The notes below the pieces were generated by a model. It did not search any database and was not told the origin of the DNA. It saw only the letters and a program-made list of their open reading frames with translations. 64,000 nt of DNA from Girardinichthys multiradiatus (lineage: Eukaryota; Chordata; Actinopteri; Cyprinodontiformes; Goodeidae), in assembly GCF_021462225.1 (NCBI RefSeq), contig NC_061804.1, positions 43,649,975 through 43,713,974 on the forward strand, given 5' to 3'. A program made the position numbers and the translations under genes. The number at the start of each line of letters is the position of its first letter. Positions within the stretch are counted from its first letter, which is position 1. This document shows positions 34,732 through 45,154 of this stretch, one piece after another.

Positions 34732-35886
34732 GTGTTATAATGCGGAGCTCAAACCAGACCCAAATGCTGAAAACCAAAACTCTGAAACACAAAGTCAAAA
34801 CAACAAGGTTTATTAGAGGACTGGGGGGTTAGTTTTTAATACTTGCATGGACGGGTTTGACTTGGAAGACAGGATGAATTCTTAACGACGAGGGTAACTT
34901 CAGACTGACACAGGCAGGGCTAATAATGGACTCTATGACATAGAGGGGACATAGGGGACTAATAAAATGAGGGGCAACTTTACCTGAGGTGTATTGAATG
35001 GGGATGTCCTGGTCAGATAGCCAAACCTTTTGTCTGGGACAGTACTCTGGGGCCTGATTCCAGATTCATCTACAGCGATGGAGATGAGATTGGACAGAAG
35101 GCTTGTGGTGTGGGTAAAGGTTGTAGGAAACCATAAGGAGGACAATGAGAGCCTTTGCTACGGGCACAGATGTGGCAGATGGGGACGAACTCTGTTATGT
35201 CCTTACTAATAGAAGGCCACCAAAACCTCCTCAGAACACTTTTAATGGTTTTATTTATGCCAAGGTGGCACGCCAATTTGGAGGAGTGACACCATTGGAT
35301 CACTTGTGCACAGAGAGAGGTGGGAACAAAAAACTTACCGTTAGGACAACCTGTCAGACTGGTTTCTTGATCCTGAACGGCTAGCACTTTAGATTCAATC
35401 TCCCAAGCCACGCTTCTGATGACACAGGATGGTAATATGGGCTCTGGTTGGGGAGGCTCCTTCTCTGTTAGGAACAGTCTCGAGAGAGGATCTGGTTTAA
35501 TGTTACGAGAACCAGGATGATAGGAAATGACAAAGTTAAACCTGTCAAGAAAATCATCAGAGTTCCAAAAAAAACTTTTGATGTCAAAGTTAACTTGGTG
35601 AGGGGAGTGGCAACAGTACTGTAGTTCCTGATAAAGTGTCTGTAGAAATTGGCGAAAATATTGGTGGTCCTTTCTTGTTGAAGGGATAGACCATTCGACT
35701 ACAGCTCAGATATTCTCATTATCTCGCTTCACCTGCCGACTCTAAAAAATGTAGCCAAGAAAGGAGATAGAGTTCACATGAAAATCGCATTTCTCTACCT
35801 TGACAAACAGTCTGTTTTCTAGAAGGCACTGGAAAACCATTTTGACATGGCTTTTGTGTTCAGGAAGACTCAGAGTAACACAGAAG
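34732..35886 (-). mobile_element. Ty3/gypsy 3' part: RT end, integrase zinc domain, LTR-like end
   Basis: On the minus strand from 35886 the text is RT C-terminal (PEHKSHVKMVFQCLLENRL, then a KCDFH and FLGYIF region), a frame-broken RNase H area, and an integrase HHCC zinc-binding domain in the frame 35411-35070. That domain has two His in the WCHSSKLACHLG segment, RRFWWPSI and the CHIC pair. An antisense AATAAA (TTTATT near 34809) and the GGAGCTCAAACCAGACCCAAA segment near 34745 suggest an LTR at the low-coordinate end. The gag-to-RT N-terminal half of what is probably the same element is at 41910-43300. The L2 LINE lies between. Confidence 0.75.
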
Positions 35887-36399
35887 TACTGATCCAGGAG
35901 TCCTTTCTATGGGAAGGAAAAGTAAATGTTAATGGATGTAGCTCCTTTAGTCGTTTCACCTAGAAAGATAGAACAGATAAACTCTGAGCCAGTTTTCAAG
36001 GTTAGAGTCTGAAAGAGAGCACATACAGTTAGTTACAGTTAAGCTCAGTCAATTTCCATGTCTAGGAGAGAGAAAGGGTTAAACACTAAAAGACCGGGCC
36101 ATGTAGATCATCGGTAGAGGGTGAGCATTAAGTTGTTGCCAGCAGAAGCTCGGACGATTTCCCTCTCCAGAAAGGTGTCACAGGTAGACACAGAGCCAGG
36201 CCAGGTGTAGCTTCTAGGAAGAGAAAAGAGAGAACAAAGTTAGAAGCTGAAATAACAGCAAATAATGCAAAATTGGAGAGTAGTGTGAGAATGTAGCGAA
36301 GAGGGTTAATGTGGTCATTATGTCCTCCAGCAGCCTAAGCCTATAGCAGCATAACTACACATATAGTTTCAGTTCAGATTATTTAGTTAAACAGCGCTT

Positions 36400-36570
36400 A
36401 TTTACAACAATGTCGTCACACCTTTTTATATATATATGTGTATATTGTACATTGTAAATATGTATATTCTGTAATGCAAAAACAAAACCAAAGAGCAAAG
36501 TGTACCGGACTCAAATTCCTTGTTTGTTTGTACGAACTTGGCAATAAAGCTGATTCTGATTCTGATTCAA
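36400..36570 (+). mobile_element. LINE 3'-terminal fragment with TGATTC repeats
   Basis: The + strand ends TTGGCAATAAAGC followed by three TGATTC units, the 3' end of a common fish CR1/L2-type LINE. It lies within, and in the opposite direction to, the 3' UTR of the surrounding L2 element. The left boundary is approximate. Confidence 0.6.
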
Positions 36571-37080
36571 GACACCCCACAAAGGGTCCCACTGATGATC
36601 ATTGTTATACTAAAAACCACAAGGATTGGGATACCTCCTACTGTCAGACTGATTATAACCATTGGAAAAGAGAAGGGGTCATACAGGTAGCAGAAATGGA
36701 GGGTGTTTTTGCACCTCAACCATAACTGAGCCGGTTTTGGCTAAACCTGACTCCCCCGTACCCCAGAAGGCTCCCTCCCTGATAACCTGAGCTACTCTAA
36801 CTATAAGTTTTATCAAAAAGGAAAGTTTTAAGCCTAGCCTTAAAAGTAGACAGGGTGTCTGCCTCACGGACTAAAACTGGGAGCTGGTTCCACAGGAGAG
36901 AAGCCTGATAACTAAAAGATCTGCCTCCCATTCTACTTCTAGAGACTCTAGGAAACAGCAGTAAACCTGCCGTCTTAGAACGAAGTGCTTTGTTAGGAAC
37001 ATAAGGAACAATCAGATCTCTGATGTATGATGGAGCTAGATCGTTAAGGGCTTTATATGTGAGGAGGAGAATCTTAAATT

Positions 37081-38637
37081 CTATTCTGGATTTAACAGGG
37101 AAGCTAAAATAGCAGAAATATAATCTCTCTTTTTAATTTTCATCAGAACTTTTGCTGCAGCATTTTGAATCAGCTGAAGGCTTTTAACTGCATTTTGTGG
37201 ACATCCTGATAGTAACGAATGACAATAGTCCAGCCTTGAAGTAACAAATGCATGGACTAGTTTTTCAGCGTCACTCCTGGATAGGATATTTCTAATTGTG
37301 GCAATGTTCCGGAGGTGAAAGAAGGAAATCCTAGAAACCTGTTTAATATGGGATTTAAATGACATGTCCTTGTCAAAAATAACACCAAGGTTTTTTTACT
37401 TTATTACCGGAGGTCAATTTAATGCCATCCAGGTTAAGTGATTGACTAAGCAGTTACTTTTTTAAAGACTCCGGTCCAAAGAAGACAACGTCTGTCTTGT
37501 CTGAATTTAGAAGCAAAACATTTAAAGTCATCCAAGTTTTTATGTCTTCAAGACATGCTTGTAGTCTATCTAACTGGTTGGGTTCATCAGGATTTATGGA
37601 TAAGTAAAGCTGAGTATCATCAGCGTAACAGTGAAAATGTATCTTATGCTGCCTGATAATTTGACCTATTGGAAGCATATATAAAGTAGAGAGCATTGGC
37701 CCAAGTACTGAACTCTGTGGTACTCCACAATTAACTCTGTAGTTTAAAGATGATTTATCATTTACATGAACAAACTGGAATCTGTCAGACAGATAAGATT
37801 TAAACTAACCTAGCGCTGTTCCCCTGATCCCTACACCATATTCCAGTCTTTTTAAGAGAATATTATGGTCGACTGTATCAAATGCAGAACCAGAACAGAC
37901 GAAAGTCCATTATCTGAGGCCATAGGAATATCATTAGTGACTTTCAGCAGAGCTGTTTCAGTGCTATGATGAGCTCTGAAGCCTGACTGAAACTCTTGAA
38001 ACAGGTCATTGCTGTGTAAATGCTCACATATTTGATTAGCAACTATTTTCTCAAGAATTTTAAATAAGAATGGAAGATTGGATATAGGTCTGTAATTTTT
38101 CAAGTCATCTCGATCAAGCGAAGGTTTCTTAAGTAAAGGTTTAATTACAATTAACTTAAAAGCCTGTGGTACATATCCATTTACTAAAGATAGATTAATC
38201 CTATCTAAAATGGGGCTGGTAATCAGAGGGAACACTTCCTTAAATAATTTGGTTGGGATTGGGTCTAACATACAAGTTGAAGGTTTAGATGAAGCTAATA
38301 TTTCTGATAACTCAGGAAGCTTCACAGGATCAAAACAGTCCAAACACAAATCAGGTTCTGCAGTTATTTCCAATGTTGTCTCACTTGCTGAGGATGAAGT
38401 AATCATCTTCGGGAGCATGTCAAGAATTTTCTTTTTAATAGAATCAATTTTATTTAAGAATAATTCCATAAAGTCATGACTGCTAAGAGCTAAGGGAATG
38501 GATGGCTCAACAGAGCTATGACTCTGTGTAAGTTTAGCAACTGTACTAAAGAGAAACCTAGGATTATTCTTGTTCTCTTCTATTAATGATGAGAAATAAG
38601 CTGTTCTGGCTTGGCGAAGTGTATTTTTATACAACAA
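37081..38637 (-). pseudogene. L2 reverse transcriptase, decayed
   Basis: The longest frame (38637-37852) carries a pre-RT linker and the RT blocks LKNYRPISNLPFLFKILEKI and FQSGFRAHHSTETALLKV. A second frame (37696-37454) holds HCYADDTQLYL, with the catalytic YADD intact, and SDKTDVVFFG. A third (37365-37081) holds the thumb/C-terminal text ATIRNILSRSDAEKLVHAFV and SRLDYCHSLLSG. Frameshifts between the three, and a TAA near 37807 on the + strand reading, break the enzyme. It acts in target-primed reverse transcription in intact elements. Confidence 0.85.
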
Positions 38638-38640
38638 TAG

Positions 38641-39660
38641 GATATTTTTCCAGATTAAGTAAGAATCCTCTAGGTATGAATAATTACCTTCTTTTTCAAG
38701 GGGGCTGCATTGTCTAATGGACCACGCAATGATGAAGAAACACTGTGAACAAGAGAATCAATTTGTGAACGGGAAGAAACAAAATTATTGCCCTCCACTG
38801 TGTTTTTCTGAGGAAATCAAAAGTGGAACAGATTCTTAAAGGTTGTTTCAGCATCGTCTGATAAAGATCTACTATAATAAAATTTTCTTTCAGGTGTGGA
38901 GTACTCGGTTACATTAAAACTCAAAGGTTATTAAGAAATGGTCAGACAGGACAGGGTTATGAGAAAATATTGTTATGTCTTTACACTCAATGCCGTATGT
39001 CAGCACAAGGTCCAGAGAATGAAGACAATGAAGGTAGGTTTGTTAATGTTTTGAGCAAAGCCAATTGAGTCTAAGATAGCATTAAAGGCTATATTTAGGC
39101 TATCACTTTCAGCGTCAACATGAATGTTAAAATCCCCCACTATAATAACTTTATCTGTATTTAACACTAAATCAGATAAAAGGTCTGAAAACTGATCTAA
39201 AATTAGAGATTAAGGGCCTGGTGGACGGTACAAAACAACAAACAGAAGTGGTTTTAGTGCTTTGCAATTTGGATGAGGAAAACTAAGAATTAAATATTCA
39301 AAAGAGTTGTAGCTATTGATTGGTCTGGGACTAATCAATAAATTGGACTGAAAGATGGTTACTACTCCTCCTCCTCGCCCAGTATTTCGAGAAATGTGAA
39401 AATTTAAATAATCAGTAGGAGTTCACTCATTTATAGTAACATAATCCTCTTGCTGCAGCCAAGTTTCTGTGAGGCAAAATAAATCAATCTGATTCTCACA
39501 AATCAGGTCACCAAATAGCAATGTCTTTGAAGAGAGAGATCTTATGTTCAGCAAGCCACATTTAATTGTTTTATTTTTCTTTTTGGTCTGAGTTGTGCTT
39601 TTTTTATGAGATTTTCCTGATTTCCTCCTTTTAGATTATTTTTTAATCTATTCAATTTTG
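38641..39660 (-). pseudogene. L2 AP-endonuclease region, heavily decayed
   Basis: The minus strand retains scraps of the apurinic-type endonuclease domain, most clearly a VGDFNIHVDAESDS motif near 39140-39100 (catalytic D and N of GDFN). Stops and frame changes are frequent. Position between ORF1 and RT is as expected for L2. Confidence 0.6.
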
Positions 39661-39852
39661 GCCATGGGCGAGACACTGTCTTAATAGGGGTGGGTAGCAG
39701 TACAGAAGCTGCAGAGAGAAGTATTAAACTACGACCCTGCTTCCTGGTCTGAACCCTGGGTTGTCAGAGTTTTGGAGAACTAAGAAATTCAGCCAGATTC
39801 CTAGAAAGAAGAGCTGCTCCATCCAAAGTGGGATGGATGCCGTCTCTCCGGA

Positions 39853-40083
39853 TCAGACCAGATTTTCCCCAAAATGTTCGCCAGTTATCAATGCTGCTGG
39901 TTTTTCAACAGCGCGGAGCCGGGCCTCCAATTCCGACACCCTCGCCTCCCAAGCTACAAAAATGCTACATTTATTACACCTACCATTATCACTAAAGGAG
40001 GCAGAGGAGTAACTGAACATCTGACACAGAGAGCAGGAGAGAGGAGGAGACTCAGAGACAGAAACAGCAGAACGGGTAGCCAT
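39853..40083 (-). pseudogene. L2 ORF1 N-terminal fragment with internal deletion
   Basis: The frame starts MATRSAVSVSESPP and includes a Cys pair (SCSLCQMF, GRCNKC) and a coiled-coil-like ARVSELEARLRAVEK segment, as in ORF1 proteins of fish L2 elements. After ITGEHFGE the text jumps, in another frame, to the LIRRDGIHPTLDGAALLSRN end of the ORF1 esterase-like domain (about 39850-39770). The middle of ORF1 has been lost. Confidence 0.7.
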
Positions 40084-40172
40084 GGTGGAGCTAAAGCTAA
40101 TGCTAAGCTAGCGACCTCTTACCACTACTAGAAAAACTGTGTAAGACACGGAGAGTCCCCACACGTTAAATA

Positions 40173-40372
40173 CAGGTCCTTCTCAAAAAATTAGCATATT
40201 GTGATAAAGTTCATTATTTTCCATAATGTCATGATGAAAATTTAACATTCATATATTTTAGATTCATTGCACACTAACTGAAATATTTCAGGTCTTTTAT
40301 TGTCTTAATTCGGATGATTTTGGCATACAGCTCATGAAAACCCAAAATTCCTATCTCACAAAATTAGCATAT
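40173..40372 (+). repeat. Left terminal inverted repeat of Tc1 copy 3
   Basis: 200 bp. It contains an outer CTTCTCAAAAAATTAGCAT motif at the end and an inner ATCTCACAAAATTAGCATAT motif, the two presumptive transposase-binding direct repeats of an IR/DR element. It pairs with 41541-41740. Confidence 0.9.
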
Positions 40373-40500
40373 CATTAAAAGGGTCTCTAAACGAGCTATG
40401 AACCTAATCATCTGAATCAACGAGTTAACTCTAAACACCTGCAAAAGATTCCTGAGGCCTTTAAAACTCCCAGCCTGGTTCATCACTCAAAACCCCAATC

Positions 40501-41463
40501 ATGGGTAAGATTGCCGACCTGACTGCTGTCCAGAAGGCCACTATTGACACCCTCAAGCAAGAGGGTAAGACACAGAAAGACATTTCTGAACAAATAGGCT
40601 GTTCCCAGAGTGCTGTATCAAGGCACCTCAGTGGGAAGTCTGTCGGAAGGAAAAAGTGTGGCAGAAAACGCTGCACAACGAGAAGAGGTGACCAGACCCT
40701 GAGGAAGATAGTGGAGAAGGGCCGATTCCAGACCTTAGGGGACCTGCGGAAGCAGTGGACTGAGTCTGGAGTAGAAACATCCAGAGCCACCGTGCAAAGG
40801 CGTGTGCAGGAAATGGGCTACAGGTGCCGCATTCCCAAGACCTGGGCTACAGAGAAGCAGCACTGGACTGTTGCTCAGTGGTCCAAAGTACTTTTTTCGG
40901 ATGAAAGCAAATTCTGCATGTCATTCGGAAATCAAGGTGCCAGAGTTTGGAGGAAGACTGGGGAGAAGGAAATGCCAAAATGCCAGAAGTCCAGTGTCAA
41001 GTACCCACAGTCAGTGATGGTCTGGGGTGCCATGTCAGCTGCTGGTGTTGGTCCACTGTATTTTATCAAGGGCAGGGTCAATGCAGCTAGCTATCAGGAG
41101 ATTTTGGAGCACTTCATGCTTCCATCTGCTGAAAAGCTTTATGGAGATGAAGATTTCATTTTTCAGCATGACCTGGCACCTGCTCACAGTGCTAAAACCA
41201 CTGGTAAATGGTTTACTGACCATGGTATCACTGTGCTCAATTGGCCTGCCAACTCTCCTGACCTGAACCCCATAGAGAATCTGTGGGATATTGTGAAGAG
41301 AACGTTGAGAGACTCAAGACCCAACACTCTGGATGAGCTAAAGGCTGCTATCGAAGCATCCTGGGCCTCCATAAGCCCTCAGCTGTGCCACAGGCTGATT
41401 GCCTCCATGCCACGCCGCATTGAAGCAGTCATTTCTGCAAAAGGATTCCCGACCAAGTATTGA
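40501..41463 (+). CDS. Tc1-like transposase, open 320-codon frame with a 14-residue internal loss
   Basis: Cut-and-paste DNA transposase acting on its own inverted repeats in the nucleus. Residues about 1-110 form a bipartite paired-like DNA-binding domain (helix-turn-helix near KDISEQIGCSQSAVSRHLSG, then an Arg/Lys-rich GRKKCGRKRCTTRRG linker). The core has the catalytic triad Asp134 (SDESKF), Asp224 (QHDLAPAH) and Glu259 (PNPIEN-like, PDLNPIENLW), spacing DD34E. Copies 1 and 2 have Asn at the second position. Relative to them, a 15-residue stretch (QVKPLLN...KRL) before TWATEKQHW is replaced by a single Lys, a 42-bp in-frame deletion. That deletion may inactivate it despite the open frame. 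The start is the first ATG and matches the other copies. Confidence 0.9.
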   Translation: MGKIADLTAVQKATIDTLKQEGKTQKDISEQIGCSQSAVSRHLSGKSVGRKKCGRKRCTTRRGDQTLRKIVEKGRFQTLGDLRKQWTESGVETSRATVQRRVQEMGYRCRIPKTWATEKQHWTVAQWSKVLFSDESKFCMSFGNQGARVWRKTGEKEMPKCQKSSVKYPQSVMVWGAMSAAGVGPLYFIKGRVNAASYQEILEHFMLPSAEKLYGDEDFIFQHDLAPAHSAKTTGKWFTDHGITVLNWPANSPDLNPIENLWDIVKRTLRDSRPNTLDELKAAIEASWASISPQLCHRLIASMPRRIEAVISAKGFPTKY

Positions 41464-41540
41464 GTGCATAACTGTACATGATTATTTGAAGGTTGACGTG
41501 TTTTGTATTAAAAACACTTTTCTTTTATTGGTCAGATGAA

Positions 41541-41740
41541 ATATGCTAATTTTGTGAGATAGGAATTTTGGGTTTTCATGAGCTGTATGCCAAAATCATC
41601 CGTATTAAGACAATAAAGGACCTGAAATATTTCAGTTAGTGTGCAATGAATCTAAAATATATGAATGTTAAATTTTCATCATTACATTATAGAAAATAAT
41701 GAACTTTATCACAATATGCTAATTTTTTTAGAAGGACCTG
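41541..41740 (-). repeat. Right terminal inverted repeat of Tc1 copy 3
   Basis: 200-bp reverse-complement partner of 40173-40372, ending AAGGACCTG before TA. A few mismatches with the left repeat are visible near the outer end (TTTTTTTAGAAGG against CTTCTCAAAAAA). Confidence 0.9.
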
Positions 41741-41909
41741 TACAGCAACAGAAAGTATGTGTTTTAACATGCTTATGTATTATAACAAGTAAGAGATATC
41801 ACAGTAGAGAGAAATCAGATCAAACGAGAGAGCTTTCACACGCCAAACAATCCACCGAGTGCAACAGCGAAAACAGGAAGTGATGTTACCCAGAGCTTCA
41901 GCCGACGAG

Positions 41910-43300
41910 TTAACAGTTATCTGATGAAGGCCACGAAAATTGATGGACGGGTGAAGTGAACCATCTTTTTTATAAACAAAAAAGAAACCAGCAGCCATTG
42001 GAGAAGAAGATGGACGAATGATGCCTGCAGCTCGGGATTCTGTTGTTTCTATCTCAGAACCCGACAGGTTATACAAATGACTTGAGGGAAACTGAGAACC
42101 AGGGATAAGTTCAATGGAACAATCGTATAGTCTGCGTGGAGGTAGAGACAGAGCTCCATCCTTACCGAAAACTGCTGCCAAGTTATGATAGCAAGAGGGA
42201 ACCTTAGATAAATCTGGTGGTGCATTGTGTTGACCCTAAATGGTTCCCACAAAAGGAGAGGCAGACGTCTAACGTTCAGAACTACAATCATTCCAATGCT
42301 CAACTCTTCGCTCTGCCCAGTAATTTGGATCATGAGTCCTTAACCAGGGGTACACAAAGACCACAGTAAACTCCGGAGAACACACAACAACAAACAAATA
42401 GAAGAAATTTATGATTATTGCCAGAAGTACTAACTTTGAGCGTACCTCAGGAAAAGTGCAAATACGACCTAGCAGACCAATGGAAACTAGATTAACTATT
42501 AGAACTTGCCCCCTTCCCTCTCTGTCGTTCACATAGTCTGTTATCAATTTGGATCACTAATGCAACTAGCTCATCCAAACACTTACTGTCATCTCGAGTA
42601 GCCAACTGATCTTACAGTTGATCATTTAAGGATCTTAAGAACACTCATTTCAGTGGCTGATTGTCCCACTTGGATTCAACAGCCAAGATTCGAAAATCTA
42701 CCACATGATCTGAAACTAGCCGAGAACCTTGTTTCAAGGATAATAATCTGCAGGTAGCCTCCTCCTCTCTTAGGGGCAATGAGAGCAAGTTCTTTAAACT
42801 CACTGATGAAAACTTGATAACTTAAACATAGCTACATAGGCCTCAGCCCACTTTAACGCACTTCCTCTAAGGTTCGATACAATAAAGGTTATCCTAGACT
42901 AATGTGAGGAAAAGGCCTGGGGAGACTGGTTGAAGATTGAACCAAAAATCCACCACACTTTCTTATATCCCCCCAAAAGGCTTCAGGGTTAGGATGTACA
43001 ACACAGGAGGCGGGAGAGAGGGAGGAGATGGTGTCGCCGCAGGGGTCGTGACACTAATTGAGAAATCTTTGCATCCAAAGCTTGAACCATACTGCAAAGC
43101 TGACCTGGTCTTTGAACAGAGACTTCATGGTTATCAGCCAGTTCAGCAGTTCAGCCAGTTCAGCCAGTCCAGGTATGGTAAACCGCCAGACTGAGAGTGA
43201 GCAGGGCTTTCCAGGTGGCTACTTCAAGAGGGAATGAACACCAGTGAATGAGGTTTCTCAAAAATCCTTGCAAAACCTCTTCCATGTTCTACCTTTTATA
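41910..43300 (-). mobile_element. Ty3/gypsy 5' part: gag end, protease area, RT N terminus
   Basis: On the minus strand, about 42650-42480 reads as a gag C-terminal segment (DQLATRDDSKCLDELVALV followed by a DNRL/CERQRG-like text). The frame 42181-41910 reads the RT entry, with [37 protein letters not shown] and [20 protein letters not shown]. Homology stops at 41910, where L2 sequence begins. RT resumes at 35886, after the L2 insert, lacking roughly the central palm with its YLDD motif. Frames are broken. Confidence 0.75.
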
Positions 43301-43426
43301 GTTGAAACATAAGGCATCCCAAAAAACAACCAGCTGTGTCAGCACTCAGGGGAACGCACAAAATATTTAAGGGGCCCACCACCAAGCCTCAATCATTAAT
43401 CTGGTTCTGGAACATTCAGGCTAAAC

Positions 43427-43503
43427 AACAGGGAATATACTCTAACAGGGAATATACTCTAACAGGTTATATACTCTAACCCAAATCTGTATATACTCTA
43501 ACA
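43427..43503 (+). repeat. Short tandem repeat, four units of about 17-20 bp
   Basis: Units of the form CAGGGAATATACTCTAA occur twice exactly, then as CAGGTTATATACTCTAA and, after a spacer, TGTATATACTCTAA. A small minisatellite at the high-coordinate side of the gypsy remnant. Confidence 0.85.
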
Positions 43504-45027
43504 CAAACTGAGTGTTGTGTCGGGTTTCACTGTCGAGATGTGTTTCCTCCTTAGTTCTGCTCTGCTGTTATGACATTAAGATTCCAAACTGTGTCTTATT
43601 GCTTCAGTGGTAATTAAGGGTGCATTAAAGTACACCTTGCACACTAGATAACCCATCCTAAAATATCTTAAAAATATTTATCATCAAATATCAACAAGAA
43701 ATAATTAATCACTTTATAATTAGCATCCTTTTATCACTTTCAAGTTGGTTTTATTCAATGATGAAATATGAGAATCAAAGCAGCAAAATTTATACTGGTC
43801 ATTAATTAAAATGTTACAATTAAACAGTGTTCAGATTGTATTATGTAATAAAACTTTTATACAGCTGTAAACACACTTGGAAATAGACGTTTGATAATTA
43901 GAAACAGTGTAATTAATTTGAAGGTATTTCAATAAAGATTATCCAGTGACATGAATGCACCACAGATTTCAAATGTGACCATGAAAAATCCTGTGTGGTT
44001 CAGCAGACAAATATCCTACTGTATGCGGTATGATCTAAAGAGAAAAAGAAATCTGTCAGACACTGAGCTAGAGAGAATTTTGGTTTGACTGATGTATATC
44101 TTTCCACTGCTGATGGATAATTGTTGCATGGATGTAATGACATGGATCACGGCTGCTTGAAAGCTAATGTTAACATGAAGCAAGAAACTTACAACTTACT
44201 TAAATCTAACCAGTTAAATATTAAAGCTAAATTCTGTTTTGTGGTGCATTCTTTTCATTTTTTTTTTCATTTTTGATCTGAGCCTAAACCTAAAAGCATG
44301 AAAGGGAAATTTTCTTTTTCTTTTTGTATCAAATTTAAAACTAAATAACAGACAAAACTATTACTTTTTTTCTTTTTTGAGTATTGATTATAAATTGAAA
44401 CAAATGATAAGCAGATTCTTTATTTAAAAATTCTAAAAATTGGTTTTGATGTTATTAATTAGGGAAAACTTTGTCCATGTCAAAATTTGTTCTAAATTAG
44501 AAAATGATATGTATTCCATGGATTATTGGAAGATTAGTCTGGGTTATTGACAATAGTTAGAAATCATGACTGGACACTGGAACATTGGTAAAGTCTCACA
44601 GAATAAAGAGCAATGGTTCTGTCTAAGCTGGGGGGGTTGTGCGGAGTGGGCATATTCTGCCTGAGGTTTTTTATACAGTATATTTTTGTGTGTGTGTTTG
44701 TGTGTGTGCATGTTTCTTTTTGCTTAAAACAAATGCCAACTTTATACATTTTGAAGATGGTAATTTTATTGTTCCATCAAATAATGTACAAAGTTACCTA
44801 TTTCCTTTGGTGATAGTCAGGTTCACTCTAAAATCTGAACTTTAGCACTAATGTACTGAATGATTTAAATGGATTAAAATAAGATAAATGATCAGTTGCG
44901 GTTATTATTATGTAAATATCTATATATAATATATATACATATATATATATCCATTGCTCTGTCAGTATGGATGTGTTTTGCTAAATATTGCAGCTGAATA
45001 GTTTTTTTTTTTTTGCTTGATTTTCAG
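43504..45027. other. Intron sequence before the Ig3 exon
   Basis: AT-rich, with a TG-rich stretch near 44684-44709 and AT runs near 44925-44952. It ends with a poly-T tract and acceptor TTGATTTTCAG at 45027. No mobile element was recognised. Confidence 0.55.
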
Positions 45028-45148
45028 ACCCTCCCTTCATTTTAAAGGCAAGGAGTACAGGCACTCCAATTGGACAAAGAGGAATTCTGCAGTGTGAAGC
45101 CTCTGCCATTCCTAGGGCAGAGTTTGAGTGGTACAAAGAAGACCGCAG
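45028..45148 (+). CDS. opcml: IgLON (OPCML/NTM-like), exon for first half of Ig domain 3
   Basis: 121-nt exon entering with two bases that complete the Tyr codon split from the 29641-29778 exon, giving VNYPPF. It reads [33 protein letters not shown] and R. ILQC holds the first Cys and FEWY the core Trp of Ig domain 3. The exon ends with the two bases AG of an Arg codon that the next exon completes. The donor is CGCAG|GCATGT, so it is GC rather than GT. GILQC and AEF(E/Q)WYKE text favour OPCML/NTM over other IgLONs. Confidence 0.9.
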
Positions 45149-45154
45149 GCATGT
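45149..45154 (+). other. Non-canonical GC splice donor
   Basis: The intron 45149-46731 begins GCATGT after exon bases CGCAG. Splicing here joins the Arg codon correctly to CTT CTC AAT in the next exon. Using the nearest GT (45153) would add four bases and cause a stop soon after. GC-AG introns are a known minor class that usually keep a strong CAG at the exon end, as here. A base error is the alternative. Confidence 0.75.

Larger units (their letters stand above)
40173..41740 (+). mobile_element. Tc1-like transposon, IR/DR type, copy 3, with open transposase
   Basis: 1568 bp bounded by TA (40171-40172 and 41741-41742). Both 200-bp inverted repeats are intact. The encoded transposase frame is open from Met to stop, in contrast to copies 1 and 2, which it otherwise resembles closely. 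It lies inside the L2 LINE's 5' leader and is the innermost element of the nest. Confidence 0.95.
35887..41909 (-). mobile_element. L2-type LINE, inserted in gypsy and itself interrupted by Tc1
   Basis: Minus-strand order: 5' leader (41909-41743 and 40170-40110), ORF1 start (40083 down), endonuclease (about 39450-38650), RT (38637-37454), C-terminal region (37365-37081) and a long 3' UTR (about 37080-35887). The 3' UTR is similar to 48885-49130 and 26040-26310. A Tc1 element (40173-41740) sits in the 5' leader and another LINE's 3' end (about 36400-36570) sits in the 3' UTR. The low-coordinate end stops abruptly against gypsy pol without the ATTGAATTGA-type tail seen at 49502. A deletion therefore probably removed the tail. 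Confidence 0.75.

Noticed and set aside
43427..43503. CRISPR-like array
   Set aside because: Units are short, contiguous and lack spacers. This is a minisatellite in a eukaryotic intron.
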